This document shows positions 8,937 through 16,925 of a DNA stretch of 64,000 nt, piece after piece. Location: assembly GCF_025854275.1 (NCBI RefSeq), contig NZ_CP107567.1, positions 1,488,001 through 1,552,000 of the forward strand, read 5' to 3'. The DNA is from Streptomyces peucetius (GTDB lineage: Bacteria; Actinomycetota; Actinomycetes; Streptomycetales; Streptomycetaceae). The notes beneath the pieces are model-generated. The model ran no database searches. It was not told the origin of the DNA and saw only the letters and a program-made list of their open reading frames with translations. The first letter of the stretch is position 1, and every line of letters begins with the position of its first letter. The translations under genes were made by a program, and so were the position numbers.

Positions 8937-9518
8937 TCACATACTCCGCGCCTCGGGCTGGGCGCCACGGACGAACTTGCCGCCCTTCCACTGCCACTTG
9001 ACCTGTTCCCGCTCGTCGGGGCAGCAGCCGGGCACGGCCGGGGAGGAGTAGCCGAGCAGAGTCGCCGTGATCGTGGCGTCACGTACCGCGAGCGCGCCGA
9101 CGCTCTGCTTCTGAGCGGGGTCCACGAGGGTGGCGACCACCCTGGGGCCCGCGTCCCGTCCGTTCGCCAGTACGTAGACACCGCTGGGGGGTGTGCCGGA
9201 GCCGGCGTCGCACCGGGCGGCCACCACTGTCTCCGGCGCGCCGTCGCCGTCGAGGTCTCCCGCCGCCTTCTTGGTGACCACGCTGCCGAGGCTGCCGCAT
9301 TCGAGGGGCAGCCGCACGGCCGCGGGGTCGGGCGCGGGAGCGGGCGCCGCCGCCGTGGTGGTCCCTGGGCCGCCGCCGGGCTGTGAGGCCGTGGCGGCAT
9401 CGGGCTGCACCAGCCCGGCGGCCGCCACCACCGCGGCCATCGCCGCTGCCGTGGCCAGCCAGTGCACCGGGCGGGCGTTGGTATGCGCGAGTTCCGGGAC
9501 GGCGACGGAGTTCTGCAC
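8937..9518 (-). CDS. Secreted/membrane-anchored hypothetical protein
   Basis: I do not recognise the family with certainty. The 193-residue product has a hydrophobic segment near residues 20-42 (an alanine-rich signal or anchor), an Ala/Pro linker, and an extracellular domain containing the FG-GAP-like phrase GDLDGDGAPETVV. It has Cys residues (LECGS, ARCDAG, PGCCPDE) that may form disulfides. The start is chosen as GTG 9518 because GGAG lies 9 nt upstream; an ATG at 9563 is in frame but lacks a Shine-Dalgarno. Relatives in streptomycetes are listed only as hypothetical. It is convergent with the ferredoxin gene. Confidence 0.6.
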   Translation of the reverse strand: MQNSVAVPELAHTNARPVHWLATAAAMAAVVAAAGLVQPDAATASQPGGGPGTTTAAAPAPAPDPAAVRLPLECGSLGSVVTKKAAGDLDGDGAPETVVAARCDAGSGTPPSGVYVLANGRDAGPRVVATLVDPAQKQSVGALAVRDATITATLLGYSSPAVPGCCPDEREQVKWQWKGGKFVRGAQPEARSM

Positions 9519-9650
9519 GCGAGGGGTCTCCTGGGGGCTCTGCCGGCGGGGGGTGGCCAGCATCGTGCCATACGTCACACGGGACCGGAACAGCGGGGTC
9601 CGTAAGGGTCGGGTAAAGGCGCCTGGCCGACCCGGCCCAACATGAGGAAG

Positions 9651-9692
9651 CCGCCGCCGAGTTCCGTGCGGGTCACGGGAACTCGGCGGCGG
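9651..9692 (-). terminator. Terminator after trmI
   Basis: An inverted repeat of 15 bp (CCGCCGCCGAGTTCC at 9651-9665, complement 9678-9692), with a further GTG/CAC pairing in the loop, lies downstream of the trmI stop on the minus strand. Confidence 0.75.
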
Positions 9693-9722
9693 CGGCGGTG
9701 CGTTGTACGGGTGCGGGCGGGA

Positions 9723-9788
9723 CAGCCCTTGGCCGGTCAGCCCTTGTTGGGCCGTCAGCCCTCTTGGGCGGTCAGCCCTTGTTGGGGC
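9723..9788. repeat. Degenerate tandem repeat overlapping the trmI stop codon
   Basis: Four copies of a CAGCCCTTG-type unit start at 9723, 9738, 9756 and 9773 (spacing 15, 18 and 17 bp). Read on the minus strand, three copies each carry the sequence GGGCTGA, so the native stop is followed by two further TGA triplets in other frames. It looks like a small slippage duplication of the gene's 3' end. Confidence 0.6.
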
Positions 9789-10659
9789 CCTCGTAGTCCT
9801 CGCCGTACGCGCCCTTGGCGGGCCGGCGGCGGCGCATCGGGGGCTCGACACCGTCGGCGAGGCGGCGGGCGGTGACCAGGAAGCCGGTGTGGCCGATCAT
9901 CCGGTGATCAGGGCGCACGGCCAGGCCCTCGACGTGCCAGTTGCGGATCATCGACTCCCACGGCTGGGGCTCGGCGAAGCAGCCGATCTCCCGGATGGAC
10001 TCGACGGTGCGCGCGAGCTGGGTCGTGGTGGCGACGTAGCAGCACAGGATGCCGCCGGGCACAAGCGCCTTGGAGACGGCCTCGAGGCACTCCCAGGGGG
10101 CGAGCATGTCCAGGATGACCCGGTCGACGTCGGCGTCGGTCAGGTTGTCCTGGAGGTCGCCGACGGTGAGCTGCCAGGCGGGGTGCGGGCCGCCGAAGTA
10201 GCGCTCGACGTTCGCCTGGGCGATTTCGGCGAAGTCCGCGCGGCGCTCGTAGGAGTGCAGCATGCCGTGGTCGCCGATGGCGCGCAGGAGGAAGCTGCTG
10301 AGCGAGCCCGAGCCGACCCCGGCCTCCACGACGCGGGCGCCGGGGAAGATGTCGGCGAAGGCCAGGATCTGCCCCGCGTCCTTGGGGTAGACCACGGCGG
10401 CGCCGCGGGGCATGGACAGGACGTAGTCGGGGAGCAGGGGGCGCAGCGCGAGGTAGGCGACGTTTCCCGTGGTTCGGACAACACTGCCCTCGGGAGCGCC
10501 GATCAGCTCGTCGTGCGGGAAAGAACCCTTGTGGGTGTGGAAGTTCTTTCCGGCCTCGAGCGTGAACGTGTAGTGGCGTCCCTTGGGGTCGGTGAGCTGG
10601 ACCTGGTCCCCGACCTTGAAGGGCCCGCGACGGCGGGCGGCACCGGTCGGTTCGGACAT
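9772..10659 (-). CDS. trmI: tRNA (adenine-58-N1)-methyltransferase TrmI
   Basis: TrmI methylates A58 in the T-loop of tRNAs using S-adenosylmethionine. The 295-residue protein has the family N-terminal beta domain (GDQVQLTDPKGRHYTFTLEAGKNFHTHKG), the SAM-binding motif VVEAGVGSGSLSSFLL and the catalytic motif DRVILDMLAPWE. The C-terminal MRRRRPAKGAYGEDY tail is Arg/Lys rich and may contact tRNA. The ATG start is at 10659. It lies 18 bp downstream of the M50 protease gene and is probably co-transcribed with it; in other actinobacteria a TrmI gene also lies close to the arc region. Confidence 0.93.
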   Translation of the reverse strand: MSEPTGAARRRGPFKVGDQVQLTDPKGRHYTFTLEAGKNFHTHKGSFPHDELIGAPEGSVVRTTGNVAYLALRPLLPDYVLSMPRGAAVVYPKDAGQILAFADIFPGARVVEAGVGSGSLSSFLLRAIGDHGMLHSYERRADFAEIAQANVERYFGGPHPAWQLTVGDLQDNLTDADVDRVILDMLAPWECLEAVSKALVPGGILCCYVATTTQLARTVESIREIGCFAEPQPWESMIRNWHVEGLAVRPDHRMIGHTGFLVTARRLADGVEPPMRRRRPAKGAYGEDYEGPNKG

Positions 10660-10677
10660 GTGACCAGTGTATGGGGT

Positions 10678-11922
10678 TCAGGAACCGGGGCGTGCCATGG
10701 CCGCGACGAAGGCCCGCTCGACGTCCGCGGCGGACAGGACGCCGTAGATCTCACCGGTCTCCTCGACGACGAGGTACTCACTGGCGGGGGTGGCACGCAG
10801 GGTGTCGAGCAGCGCTTCGCCGGCGAGCTCCGCGGGGACCTTCATGCCTTCGGTGAGGTCCTGGGACAGGCCGCCGACCGCGACCCAGGGGCGGCGGTGC
10901 TCCGGGACCCCGACGATGGCGGCCTCGCGGACGAGTCCGGTCGGGTCTCCCTGGCCGTCCACGACGACGAGGGCGCGGGCTCCGGCCTCGTTGGCGCGGC
11001 GCAGGGCCTCCGACAGGGGGGTGTCGGACTCGACGGGCACGGCGCGGCGGGTCAGCGCGCGGGCGGCGAGTTCCGGCAGGTGTTCGCGCAGGCGGGCCAT
11101 CCGCAGGCTGTTGCCGGCTCCGGTCCAGATGATCGCGGCCAGGATGGCGGCGAGCAGGGCGTCGGTGACGGTCTCCACTCCCCCGATGTCCTCGGTGGAG
11201 TTCCCGAGGGCGCCGGTGTGGGTGAGCAGTGGCAGGCCGACGAGGACGGCGACGGCCAGTGCCCGGCCGACCCATGCGGCGGCGACGGTGCCGGCCATGG
11301 GCCTGCCGGTGATCTTCCAGACGACGGCGCGCAGCATCCGGCCGCCGTCGAGGGGGAGACCGGGCAGCAGGTTGAAGGCGGCCACGATCAGGTTGGAGAT
11401 CATCAGTCCGGCGAGGAGCACGCCGGGCACGGTGCCCGGCTCCACCGCGTACATGCTGAGGTAGAAGACGCCGGCGAGGGCGAGGGAGAGAAGCGGTCCG
11501 ACGAAGGCGAGCCAGAATTCGCGGCCCGGGGTCTCCGTCTCCTTCTCGATCTCGGAGACGCCGCCGAAGAACTGGAGCTGGATGCGGCGCACCGGGAGCT
11601 TGAACCGGAGGGCCGCGACGGTGTGGGCCAGTTCGTGGACGAGCACGGAGGCGTAGAAGGCGACGGCGAAGAACAGGGACACGAGGTAGCGCGCGTTGCC
11701 CAGCTCGGGGAGCACGCGGTCGAGCTGTCCGCCGAAGACCCAGGTGATCAGCGCGGCGACGACGAACCAGCTGGGGGCGACGTAGACGGGCACGCCGAAG
11801 GGGCGGCCCATGAGAATGCCGCCGCCGGGCCCGGCGGGGCGACGCGGCGTGCCGCTGCCGGACGGCTTGTCCGGCCCGTTCCGCGCCCGCTCGCGCTCAC
11901 CGCTCGTGTCGTCCTCGTTCAC
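10678..11922 (-). CDS. Site-2-type M50 metalloprotease with CBS pair
   Basis: This 414-residue intramembrane zinc protease belongs to family M50. It has a HELAH zinc motif in the second hydrophobic segment, a second ligand motif NLLPGLPLDGGRM, and about six membrane segments. Two CBS domains follow in the C-terminal cytosolic part (about residues 270-410), suggesting nucleotide-dependent control. The GTG at 11922 follows GAAGGGA; a much longer in-frame ORF upstream is a mirror of the divergent nuclease gene. The target is unknown; related proteases cleave anti-sigma factors or other membrane proteins. It probably forms an operon with trmI. Confidence 0.9.
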   Translation of the reverse strand: MNEDDTSGERERARNGPDKPSGSGTPRRPAGPGGGILMGRPFGVPVYVAPSWFVVAALITWVFGGQLDRVLPELGNARYLVSLFFAVAFYASVLVHELAHTVAALRFKLPVRRIQLQFFGGVSEIEKETETPGREFWLAFVGPLLSLALAGVFYLSMYAVEPGTVPGVLLAGLMISNLIVAAFNLLPGLPLDGGRMLRAVVWKITGRPMAGTVAAAWVGRALAVAVLVGLPLLTHTGALGNSTEDIGGVETVTDALLAAILAAIIWTGAGNSLRMARLREHLPELAARALTRRAVPVESDTPLSEALRRANEAGARALVVVDGQGDPTGLVREAAIVGVPEHRRPWVAVGGLSQDLTEGMKVPAELAGEALLDTLRATPASEYLVVEETGEIYGVLSAADVERAFVAAMARPGS

Positions 11923-11968
11923 GGGTTCCCTTCGTTGCAAATGTGCCGGTCGTGCGTCGTCCGCTCGA

Positions 11969-11992
11969 AATGATGCAGTGAATGATGCAGTG
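11969..11992. repeat. Perfect 12-bp tandem repeat in divergent promoter region
   Basis: AATGATGCAGTG occurs twice in immediate succession (11969-11980, 11981-11992) in the 133-bp gap between the divergent M50 and RecB-like genes. This AT-richer patch stands out from its surroundings and could be a direct-repeat operator. Confidence 0.55.
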
Positions 11993-12055
11993 CTCGGGGT
12001 TCTGTCGTCGATGGTATGCCGCTCGCTGTCGGTGGCGGGCCGTAGGGTCTGCGTC

Positions 12056-13105
12056 ATGAGTACGAGCCAGCAGCCCGCGGATCCGGTCGTGTCCGGCGGA
12101 CCCTTTGTGCCGGTTCCGCCCGGCGCAGCGCCGGTACCGGTCACCCCCTCGGGGACGGACACGACCCTCCCCGAGGAGTCCGCGCCCGCGGAGGTGCCCG
12201 TGCAGGCCGGCACGCCTGCCGCGGCACCCGCCGCCGCGGAGGAACCCGCCCGCGTCGCGCGGCCCATGTCGCTCTCGCCGTCGCGCGCGAGCGACTTCAT
12301 GCAGTGCCCGCTGCTCTACCGCTTCCGGGTGATCGACAGACTGCCTGAGAAGCCGAGCGAGGCGGCGACGCGCGGGACGCTGGTGCACGCGGTGCTGGAG
12401 CGGCTCTTCGACGATCCCGCCACCGACCGGACGGCGCCACGCGCCAAGGCGATGATTCCCGGCCAGTGGGACCGGCTGCTCCAGTCGCGGCCCGAGCTGG
12501 GCGAGCTCTTCGCCGAGGACGCCGGCGGGGAGCGGCTGTCGCGCTGGCTCGGCGAGGCCGAGCAGCTGGTGGAGCGGTGGTTCACGCTGGAGGACCCGAC
12601 GCGGCTCGAGCCGGCCGAGCGGGAGATGTTCGTCGAGACCGAGCTGGAGTCCGGGCTGCGGCTGCGCGGCGTGATCGACCGGGTGGACATCGCGCCGACG
12701 GGCGAGGTGCGGATCGTCGACTACAAGACGGGCAAGGCCCCGCGTCCCGAGTACAGCGAGGGCGCGCTGTTCCAGATGAAGTTCTACGCGCTGGTGATCT
12801 GGCGTCTGAAGCAGGTGGTGCCGCGCCGGCTGCAGTTGGTGTACCTGGGCAGCGGCGATGTGCTGACGTACGACCCGGTGCCGGCCGATCTGGAGCGCAT
12901 GGAGCGCAAGTTGCTGGCCCTGTGGGAGGCGATCCGGCTGGCCACGGAGACGGGTGACTGGCGGCCGCGGCCGACGAAGCTGTGCGGCTGGTGCGATCAC
13001 CAGTCGGTGTGTCCGGAATTCGGCGGCACTCCCCCGGTTTATCCGCTGAGTGTTTCCCCGCCCCCGTCGGCGGAGGATGGTCAGGGCAGAATGGGCCCGG
13101 TCTAA
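12056..13105 (+). CDS. RecB-like PD-(D/E)xK nuclease with Fe-S cluster
   Basis: This 349-residue exonuclease-domain protein resembles the C-terminal nuclease of RecB/AddB and Cas4. It has the conserved SPSRASDFMQCPLLYRFR start, a catalytic core RGVIDRVDI...VRIVDYKTGKAP, and four cysteines (one in MQCPLLY and three in CGWCDHQSVCPEF) expected to hold a [4Fe-4S] cluster. The first 65 or so residues are Pro/Ala-rich and likely disordered. The start at ATG 12056 is the first with a nearby AGGG; a start at the MSLSPSR methionine is an alternative. The response-regulator gene follows 14 bp later. The DNA-repair role is inferred from the family. Confidence 0.9.
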   Translation: MSTSQQPADPVVSGGPFVPVPPGAAPVPVTPSGTDTTLPEESAPAEVPVQAGTPAAAPAAAEEPARVARPMSLSPSRASDFMQCPLLYRFRVIDRLPEKPSEAATRGTLVHAVLERLFDDPATDRTAPRAKAMIPGQWDRLLQSRPELGELFAEDAGGERLSRWLGEAEQLVERWFTLEDPTRLEPAEREMFVETELESGLRLRGVIDRVDIAPTGEVRIVDYKTGKAPRPEYSEGALFQMKFYALVIWRLKQVVPRRLQLVYLGSGDVLTYDPVPADLERMERKLLALWEAIRLATETGDWRPRPTKLCGWCDHQSVCPEFGGTPPVYPLSVSPPPSAEDGQGRMGPV

Positions 13106-13118
13106 AAAAGGAGTACCC

Positions 13119-13790
13119 GTGGCTATCCGCGTCCTACTGGTCGACGACCAACCGCTGCTGCGCACCGGTTTCCGGATGATCCTCGAGGCCGAGCAGGACA
13201 TCGCGGTGGTCGGCGAGGCCGGGGACGGCCTCCAGGCCCTCGACCAGGTGCGGGCGCTCCAGCCCGACGTGGTGCTGATGGACATCCGGATGCCCCGGAT
13301 GGACGGTGTGGAGGCGACCCGGCAGATCACCGGACCCGACCGGGACGGCCCGGCGAAGGTCCTGGTCCTGACGACCTTCGATCTGGACGAGTACGTCGTA
13401 GAGGCGTTGCGGGCCGGCGCGAGCGGCTTCCTGCTGAAGGACGCGCCCGCCGGCGAGCTGGTCCAGGCGATCCGGGTGGTCGCCGCGGGCGAGGCCATGC
13501 TGGCGCCGAGCATCACCCGCAGACTGCTCGACAAGTACGCCGATCACCTGCCGTCCGGCGAGGAGCCGGTCCCGGACACGCTGCACACGCTGACGGACCG
13601 TGAGGTGGAGGTGCTCAAGCTGGTCGCCCGCGGACTGTCCAACGCGGAGATCGCGGCGGACCTCTTCGTCAGCGAGACGACCGTCAAGACGCACGTCGGC
13701 CATGTGCTGACGAAGCTCAGTCTCCGCGACCGGGTCCAGGCAGCGGTGTACGCGTACGAGAGCGGTCTCGTGCGCCCCGGCGCGCAGTAG
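13119..13790 (+). CDS. NarL/LuxR-family response regulator (orphan)
   Basis: The 223-residue protein has a receiver domain with the acidic pair Asp9-Asp10, phosphoacceptor Asp55 (VVLMDIRMPRMDG), conserved Thr (VLTTFD) and Lys (LLKDAPA), and a C-terminal LuxR-type helix-turn-helix (LTDREVEVLKLVARGLSNAE...SETTVKTHV). The GTG at 13119 follows AAAAAAGGAG, so this start is clear and shorter than the open frame. No sensor kinase gene is adjacent, hence orphan; either a distant kinase or acetyl-phosphate may act on it. It is likely co-transcribed with the nuclease gene. Confidence 0.93.
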   Translation: MAIRVLLVDDQPLLRTGFRMILEAEQDIAVVGEAGDGLQALDQVRALQPDVVLMDIRMPRMDGVEATRQITGPDRDGPAKVLVLTTFDLDEYVVEALRAGASGFLLKDAPAGELVQAIRVVAAGEAMLAPSITRRLLDKYADHLPSGEEPVPDTLHTLTDREVEVLKLVARGLSNAEIAADLFVSETTVKTHVGHVLTKLSLRDRVQAAVYAYESGLVRPGAQ

Positions 13791-13796
13791 CCGGCG

Positions 13797-13875
13797 CCGG
13801 ACGCTCAACGGACGAGGCGCGCGCGCCGGCACCGGCCCGAGCTCCCCGGCACCTGCACCGGACGCTCAACGGACG
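13797..13875. repeat. 18-bp direct repeat downstream of response regulator
   Basis: CCGGACGCTCAACGGACG is present at 13797-13814 and again at 13858-13875, 61 bp apart, in the 3' intergenic region. There is no gene in 13791-14003 besides the terminator. Confidence 0.6.
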
Positions 13876-13933
13876 GGCGGAGCAGGCCCGGTGGAGCCGC
13901 CGGCGGGCGCCGCCCGTGTCCTGCTGCCCAAAC

Positions 13934-13980
13934 CGGCCGGCCTCCGGCAGCCGCTTCGAGCAGCTGCCGGGGGCCGGCCG
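13934..13980. terminator. Bidirectional terminator, response regulator / binding protein
   Basis: An 18-bp stem with one G-T pair (13934-13951 against 13963-13980) lies between the convergent response-regulator and solute-binding-protein genes. Confidence 0.8.
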
Positions 13981-14003
13981 TCGGTGTCCGTCAGGCCGCC
14001 CGA

Positions 14004-15605
14004 TCAGGCGGTGCCGCCCTTGGACAGCTCCCACAGCTGCAGGTCGGAGCTGGAGTTCAGCACCCACTCGACGCCGGTGATGTCGTCGCGCGCCGCGACG
14101 TACTGCTTGCCCTGCCACAACGGCAGCACGGGGACGTCCTTGGCCACGATCTCCTGGATCTGCTTGAAGGCCGGGGCGGCCGCCGTGCGGTCGACCTCAC
14201 GCCGCGACTGCGGGATGAGCGCACGGGCCTTGTCGCTCACGTAGGGCGAGTTGAGGAAGTTGCCCTCGCCGAGGAACGGCGCGGTGTAGTTGTCCGGGTC
14301 CGGGAAGTCGGGGAACCAGCCGAGTCCGTAGACGGCGTAGTCGCCGCGCTTCTGTGCGGGCCGGAACTTGGACCACTCGGTGCCCTGGATCCTGACGTCG
14401 AAGAGCTCGCTGGCGTTCAGCTGGTCGCGGAGCGCCTCGAACTCCTTGGCCGTTCCCTCGCCATAATGGTCGGTGGTGTAGTGCAGCGTCAGCTTGACCG
14501 GGGTGTCGATGCCGGCCTCGCTCAGCAGAGCGGCGGCCTCCTTGCGGCTGGGCTCGCCGTACTTGTTGAAGAACGAGTTGGTGTGCGCGGAGATGCTCTT
14601 CGGGATGAGGGAGTAGAGCGGCTCGGCGGTGGCGCCGTACACCTCGCCGGCGATCTGGCCGCGGTCGACGAGCGACGCCATGGCCTGCCGGACCGCCTTG
14701 TCCTTCACCACCGGGTCGCTGGTGTCGAAGGCGAGGTAGCGGATCTCCAGGCCGGGCATCTCGGTGAGCTTGACGCCGTCCTTGGGGTTCTCCAGCATGT
14801 CCCGGATCTGCTCCGGCGACATGGCACGGGTCATCAGATCGATGTCGCCGGAGTCCAGGGCCCTGCCCATCGAGTCGGCGTCGGGGAACGAGCGCAGGAC
14901 GACCTTGTCGTTCTTGAGCTTCAGGTCGCCCTTGTACTTCGGGTTCTTGGTGAAGACGACCTTGGAGATCCTGTCGCCGTCGGTCTCGGTCTTCATCGTG
15001 TACGGGCCGGAGCCGTCGACCTGGAAGCCCTCGCGCAGCTTCTTCCCGTCGTACTTCTCCTTGCTGACGATGCCGGCGGCCGGCGTCGAGAGCTTGTACG
15101 GGAAGGTGGCGTCGGGCGTGGCGAGATGGAAGATGATCTCGTTGTCGCCCTTGGTCTCGATGGTGTCGATGTTCGAGAGCAGGGCGGCGGTGCCGTTGTC
15201 GGCGTCGATCTCCAGGACACGCTCGATGGAGAACTTGACGTCCTCCGCGGTCACCGGGGTGCCGTCGGCGAACTGGAGGCCGCTGCGCAGCTTGCAGCGG
15301 TAACTCTCGCTCACGGTGTCGGTGAAGATGCAGGACTCCGCCGCGTCCGGGACGGGCTCGCCGCCGCCGCGGGGGGTGTGCATCAGCGTCTGCAGGGTCT
15401 GCCGCAGGACGTTCCAGGCGCCGGTGTCGTAGGCGTAGGCCGGGTCCAGGGGTGCCGGGGCGTCCTCACCGGCGACGAACTGGTCCGTGGTGCCCACGAC
15501 TATGGCATCACCGCCGCCGGACCCGCCGTCCGTGCTGCCGCAGGCGACGAGCACGGGCGCGAGCAGGCCGACCACGGCCGGCAGCACCAAAGTCTTACGG
15601 TTCAT
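14004..15605 (-). CDS. Oligopeptide/dipeptide-binding lipoprotein (SBP family 5)
   Basis: This 533-residue extracellular substrate-binding protein belongs to ABC-type peptide importers. A lipoprotein signal ends in LVAC with acylated Cys22, followed by a Gly/Ser linker. The SBP_bac_5 signatures are present: LRQTLQTLMHTPRGGGE, SYRCKLRSGLQFADGTPVTAEDVKFSIERVL and LGWFPDFPDPDNYTAPFL. The ATG start at 15605 has GGGAG upstream. No permease or ATPase genes of the same system are adjacent, so it is an orphan that must pair with a distant ABC transporter, if any. Streptomycetes have many such peptide-binding lipoproteins; the ligand is unknown. Confidence 0.9.
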   Translation of the reverse strand: MNRKTLVLPAVVGLLAPVLVACGSTDGGSGGGDAIVVGTTDQFVAGEDAPAPLDPAYAYDTGAWNVLRQTLQTLMHTPRGGGEPVPDAAESCIFTDTVSESYRCKLRSGLQFADGTPVTAEDVKFSIERVLEIDADNGTAALLSNIDTIETKGDNEIIFHLATPDATFPYKLSTPAAGIVSKEKYDGKKLREGFQVDGSGPYTMKTETDGDRISKVVFTKNPKYKGDLKLKNDKVVLRSFPDADSMGRALDSGDIDLMTRAMSPEQIRDMLENPKDGVKLTEMPGLEIRYLAFDTSDPVVKDKAVRQAMASLVDRGQIAGEVYGATAEPLYSLIPKSISAHTNSFFNKYGEPSRKEAAALLSEAGIDTPVKLTLHYTTDHYGEGTAKEFEALRDQLNASELFDVRIQGTEWSKFRPAQKRGDYAVYGLGWFPDFPDPDNYTAPFLGEGNFLNSPYVSDKARALIPQSRREVDRTAAAPAFKQIQEIVAKDVPVLPLWQGKQYVAARDDITGVEWVLNSSSDLQLWELSKGGTA

Positions 15606-16114
15606 CCTGGACGTTCTCCCTCATCCATCCGGCACTGTGGTACAGCGATGTGTTCAAGACACTCCGCCGCCTCCGCCCGGTCTGGGCGGTGCGATCGGGC
15701 CGGGGATACAGACGATCGGTCCTGTGTTTCCGACGGCTGGGTGGCCGACAGGGACACCACGGTGATGCAGCGAAGCTCTCGGCGACGAGATTAGTCGGCG
15801 ACGCCAGCAAAGCGTGAACGAGCCCGAGTTGAGCCGTATTCACTGAGTGATCATCAATACCTGTGAGTGGATGGCGCTGCCATGCAGGATCGGCCGACTT
15901 GCCCATCAAACGGGACACATAACCCGGCCCGACATCCGCCCGAACGGGATGTCAGGCGCAAATCACCCAGGACAACGGCAGCACACACGGTGACGAAGGT
16001 CACCCTGCGAACAAAAAAGCGAACGGCTCGGCAATCGCTCCGCCGGTCACGGAAAAGGCATGCACCGCTGCCCTGAGTTCATTCCGCATTCGAGAAACAC
16101 GGAACGTACACGTA
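15606..16114. other. Long intergenic region with short inverted repeats
   Basis: About 509 bp separate the binding-protein start from the HAD gene stop. I see no convincing coding region; the longest frame here is Arg/Thr-rich with no recognisable features and no ribosome-binding site. Two inverted repeats stand out: GACATCC/GGATGTC (15931-15937 and 15947-15953) and GGTGAC-gaag-GTCACC (15989-16004). The centre is less GC-rich than its neighbours. It probably holds the promoter of the binding-protein gene and regulatory sites. Confidence 0.5.
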
Positions 16115-16816
16115 TCAGTGCCTGGCGCTGATCAGCGTCCGCAGGAAAACAAGGTCGACTTCTTCAAGGGACGATACGACCACCCGTCCGTCGGACGGCT
16201 GGATCGGCGCCACCGACGGGACGGCGACCACACGGCAGCCCGCGGCCTCCGCGGCAGCCACACCGGTCGCTGTGTCCTCCACGACGGCGCATCTCGCCGG
16301 GTCCGCGCCGACCCCCTGGGCCGCGAGCAGATAGGGATCGGGGTGCGGCTTGGTGCGCGGCACCTCGTCACCGGCGACCGAGAGGGCGAAGTGCCGGCGG
16401 CCGAGGGAGTCGAGGACGCGGTCGATGATCCGCCGGTGCGAGGCGGAGACCAGCGCGGTGGGCACATTGTGCCTGGCCAGTTCGGTGAGCAGCCTCTCGG
16501 CGCCCGGCATCAGGGGCACGCCGCGGCCGATCCGCTCCTCGAACTTGTCGTTGAGCAGCACGGTCAGTTCCGGGAGGGTGATGTCGGCGCCGGTGGCCTC
16601 GATGAGATAGCCGGCGCTGCGGGTCATGGGGCCGCCGACCACCACGTCCCGCCATTTCTCGTCCAGCCGGTGACCGAGGTCGGCGAAGACCTCCACCTCC
16701 GCGTCCCACCAGAATCCCTCGGTGTCGACGAGAGTGCCGTCCATGTCGAGAAATACGGCCTGCAGTGCGGCCGCTTCCGCCGAACGGGTCAGCGACGCGG
16801 GGACCGTGCTGGTCAT
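16115..16816 (-). CDS. HAD-superfamily phosphatase (beta-phosphoglucomutase-like)
   Basis: This 233-residue haloacid-dehalogenase hydrolase has motif I FLDMDGTLVDTE (nucleophile and general-acid aspartates), motif II ALVSASH, the lysine of RTKPHPDPYLLAA and motif III/IV CAVVEDTATGVAAAEAAG. The cap helices make it a subclass IA enzyme such as sugar-phosphate phosphatase or beta-phosphoglucomutase. The start at ATG 16816 follows GGAGG; the longer frame upstream lacks support. It lies 109 bp downstream of metH on the same strand. The substrate cannot be predicted from sequence alone. Confidence 0.9.
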   Translation of the reverse strand: MTSTVPASLTRSAEAAALQAVFLDMDGTLVDTEGFWWDAEVEVFADLGHRLDEKWRDVVVGGPMTRSAGYLIEATGADITLPELTVLLNDKFEERIGRGVPLMPGAERLLTELARHNVPTALVSASHRRIIDRVLDSLGRRHFALSVAGDEVPRTKPHPDPYLLAAQGVGADPARCAVVEDTATGVAAAEAAGCRVVAVPSVAPIQPSDGRVVVSSLEEVDLVFLRTLISARH

Positions 16817-16925
16817 AGGCACACCTCCGGGAGGGACGAGAAGGCCGGCCACCTCGCCCCAGCGGCTTTCCCGCGGGGACAGGCGACCGGCCTGCACTGG
16901 ACCGACCAGTGTACGACTCGCCCGA

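Noticed and set aside
15867..16076. 69-residue basic ORF in the long intergenic region
   Set aside because: Arg/Thr-rich, no ribosome-binding site and atypical codon positions; no basis for calling a gene.
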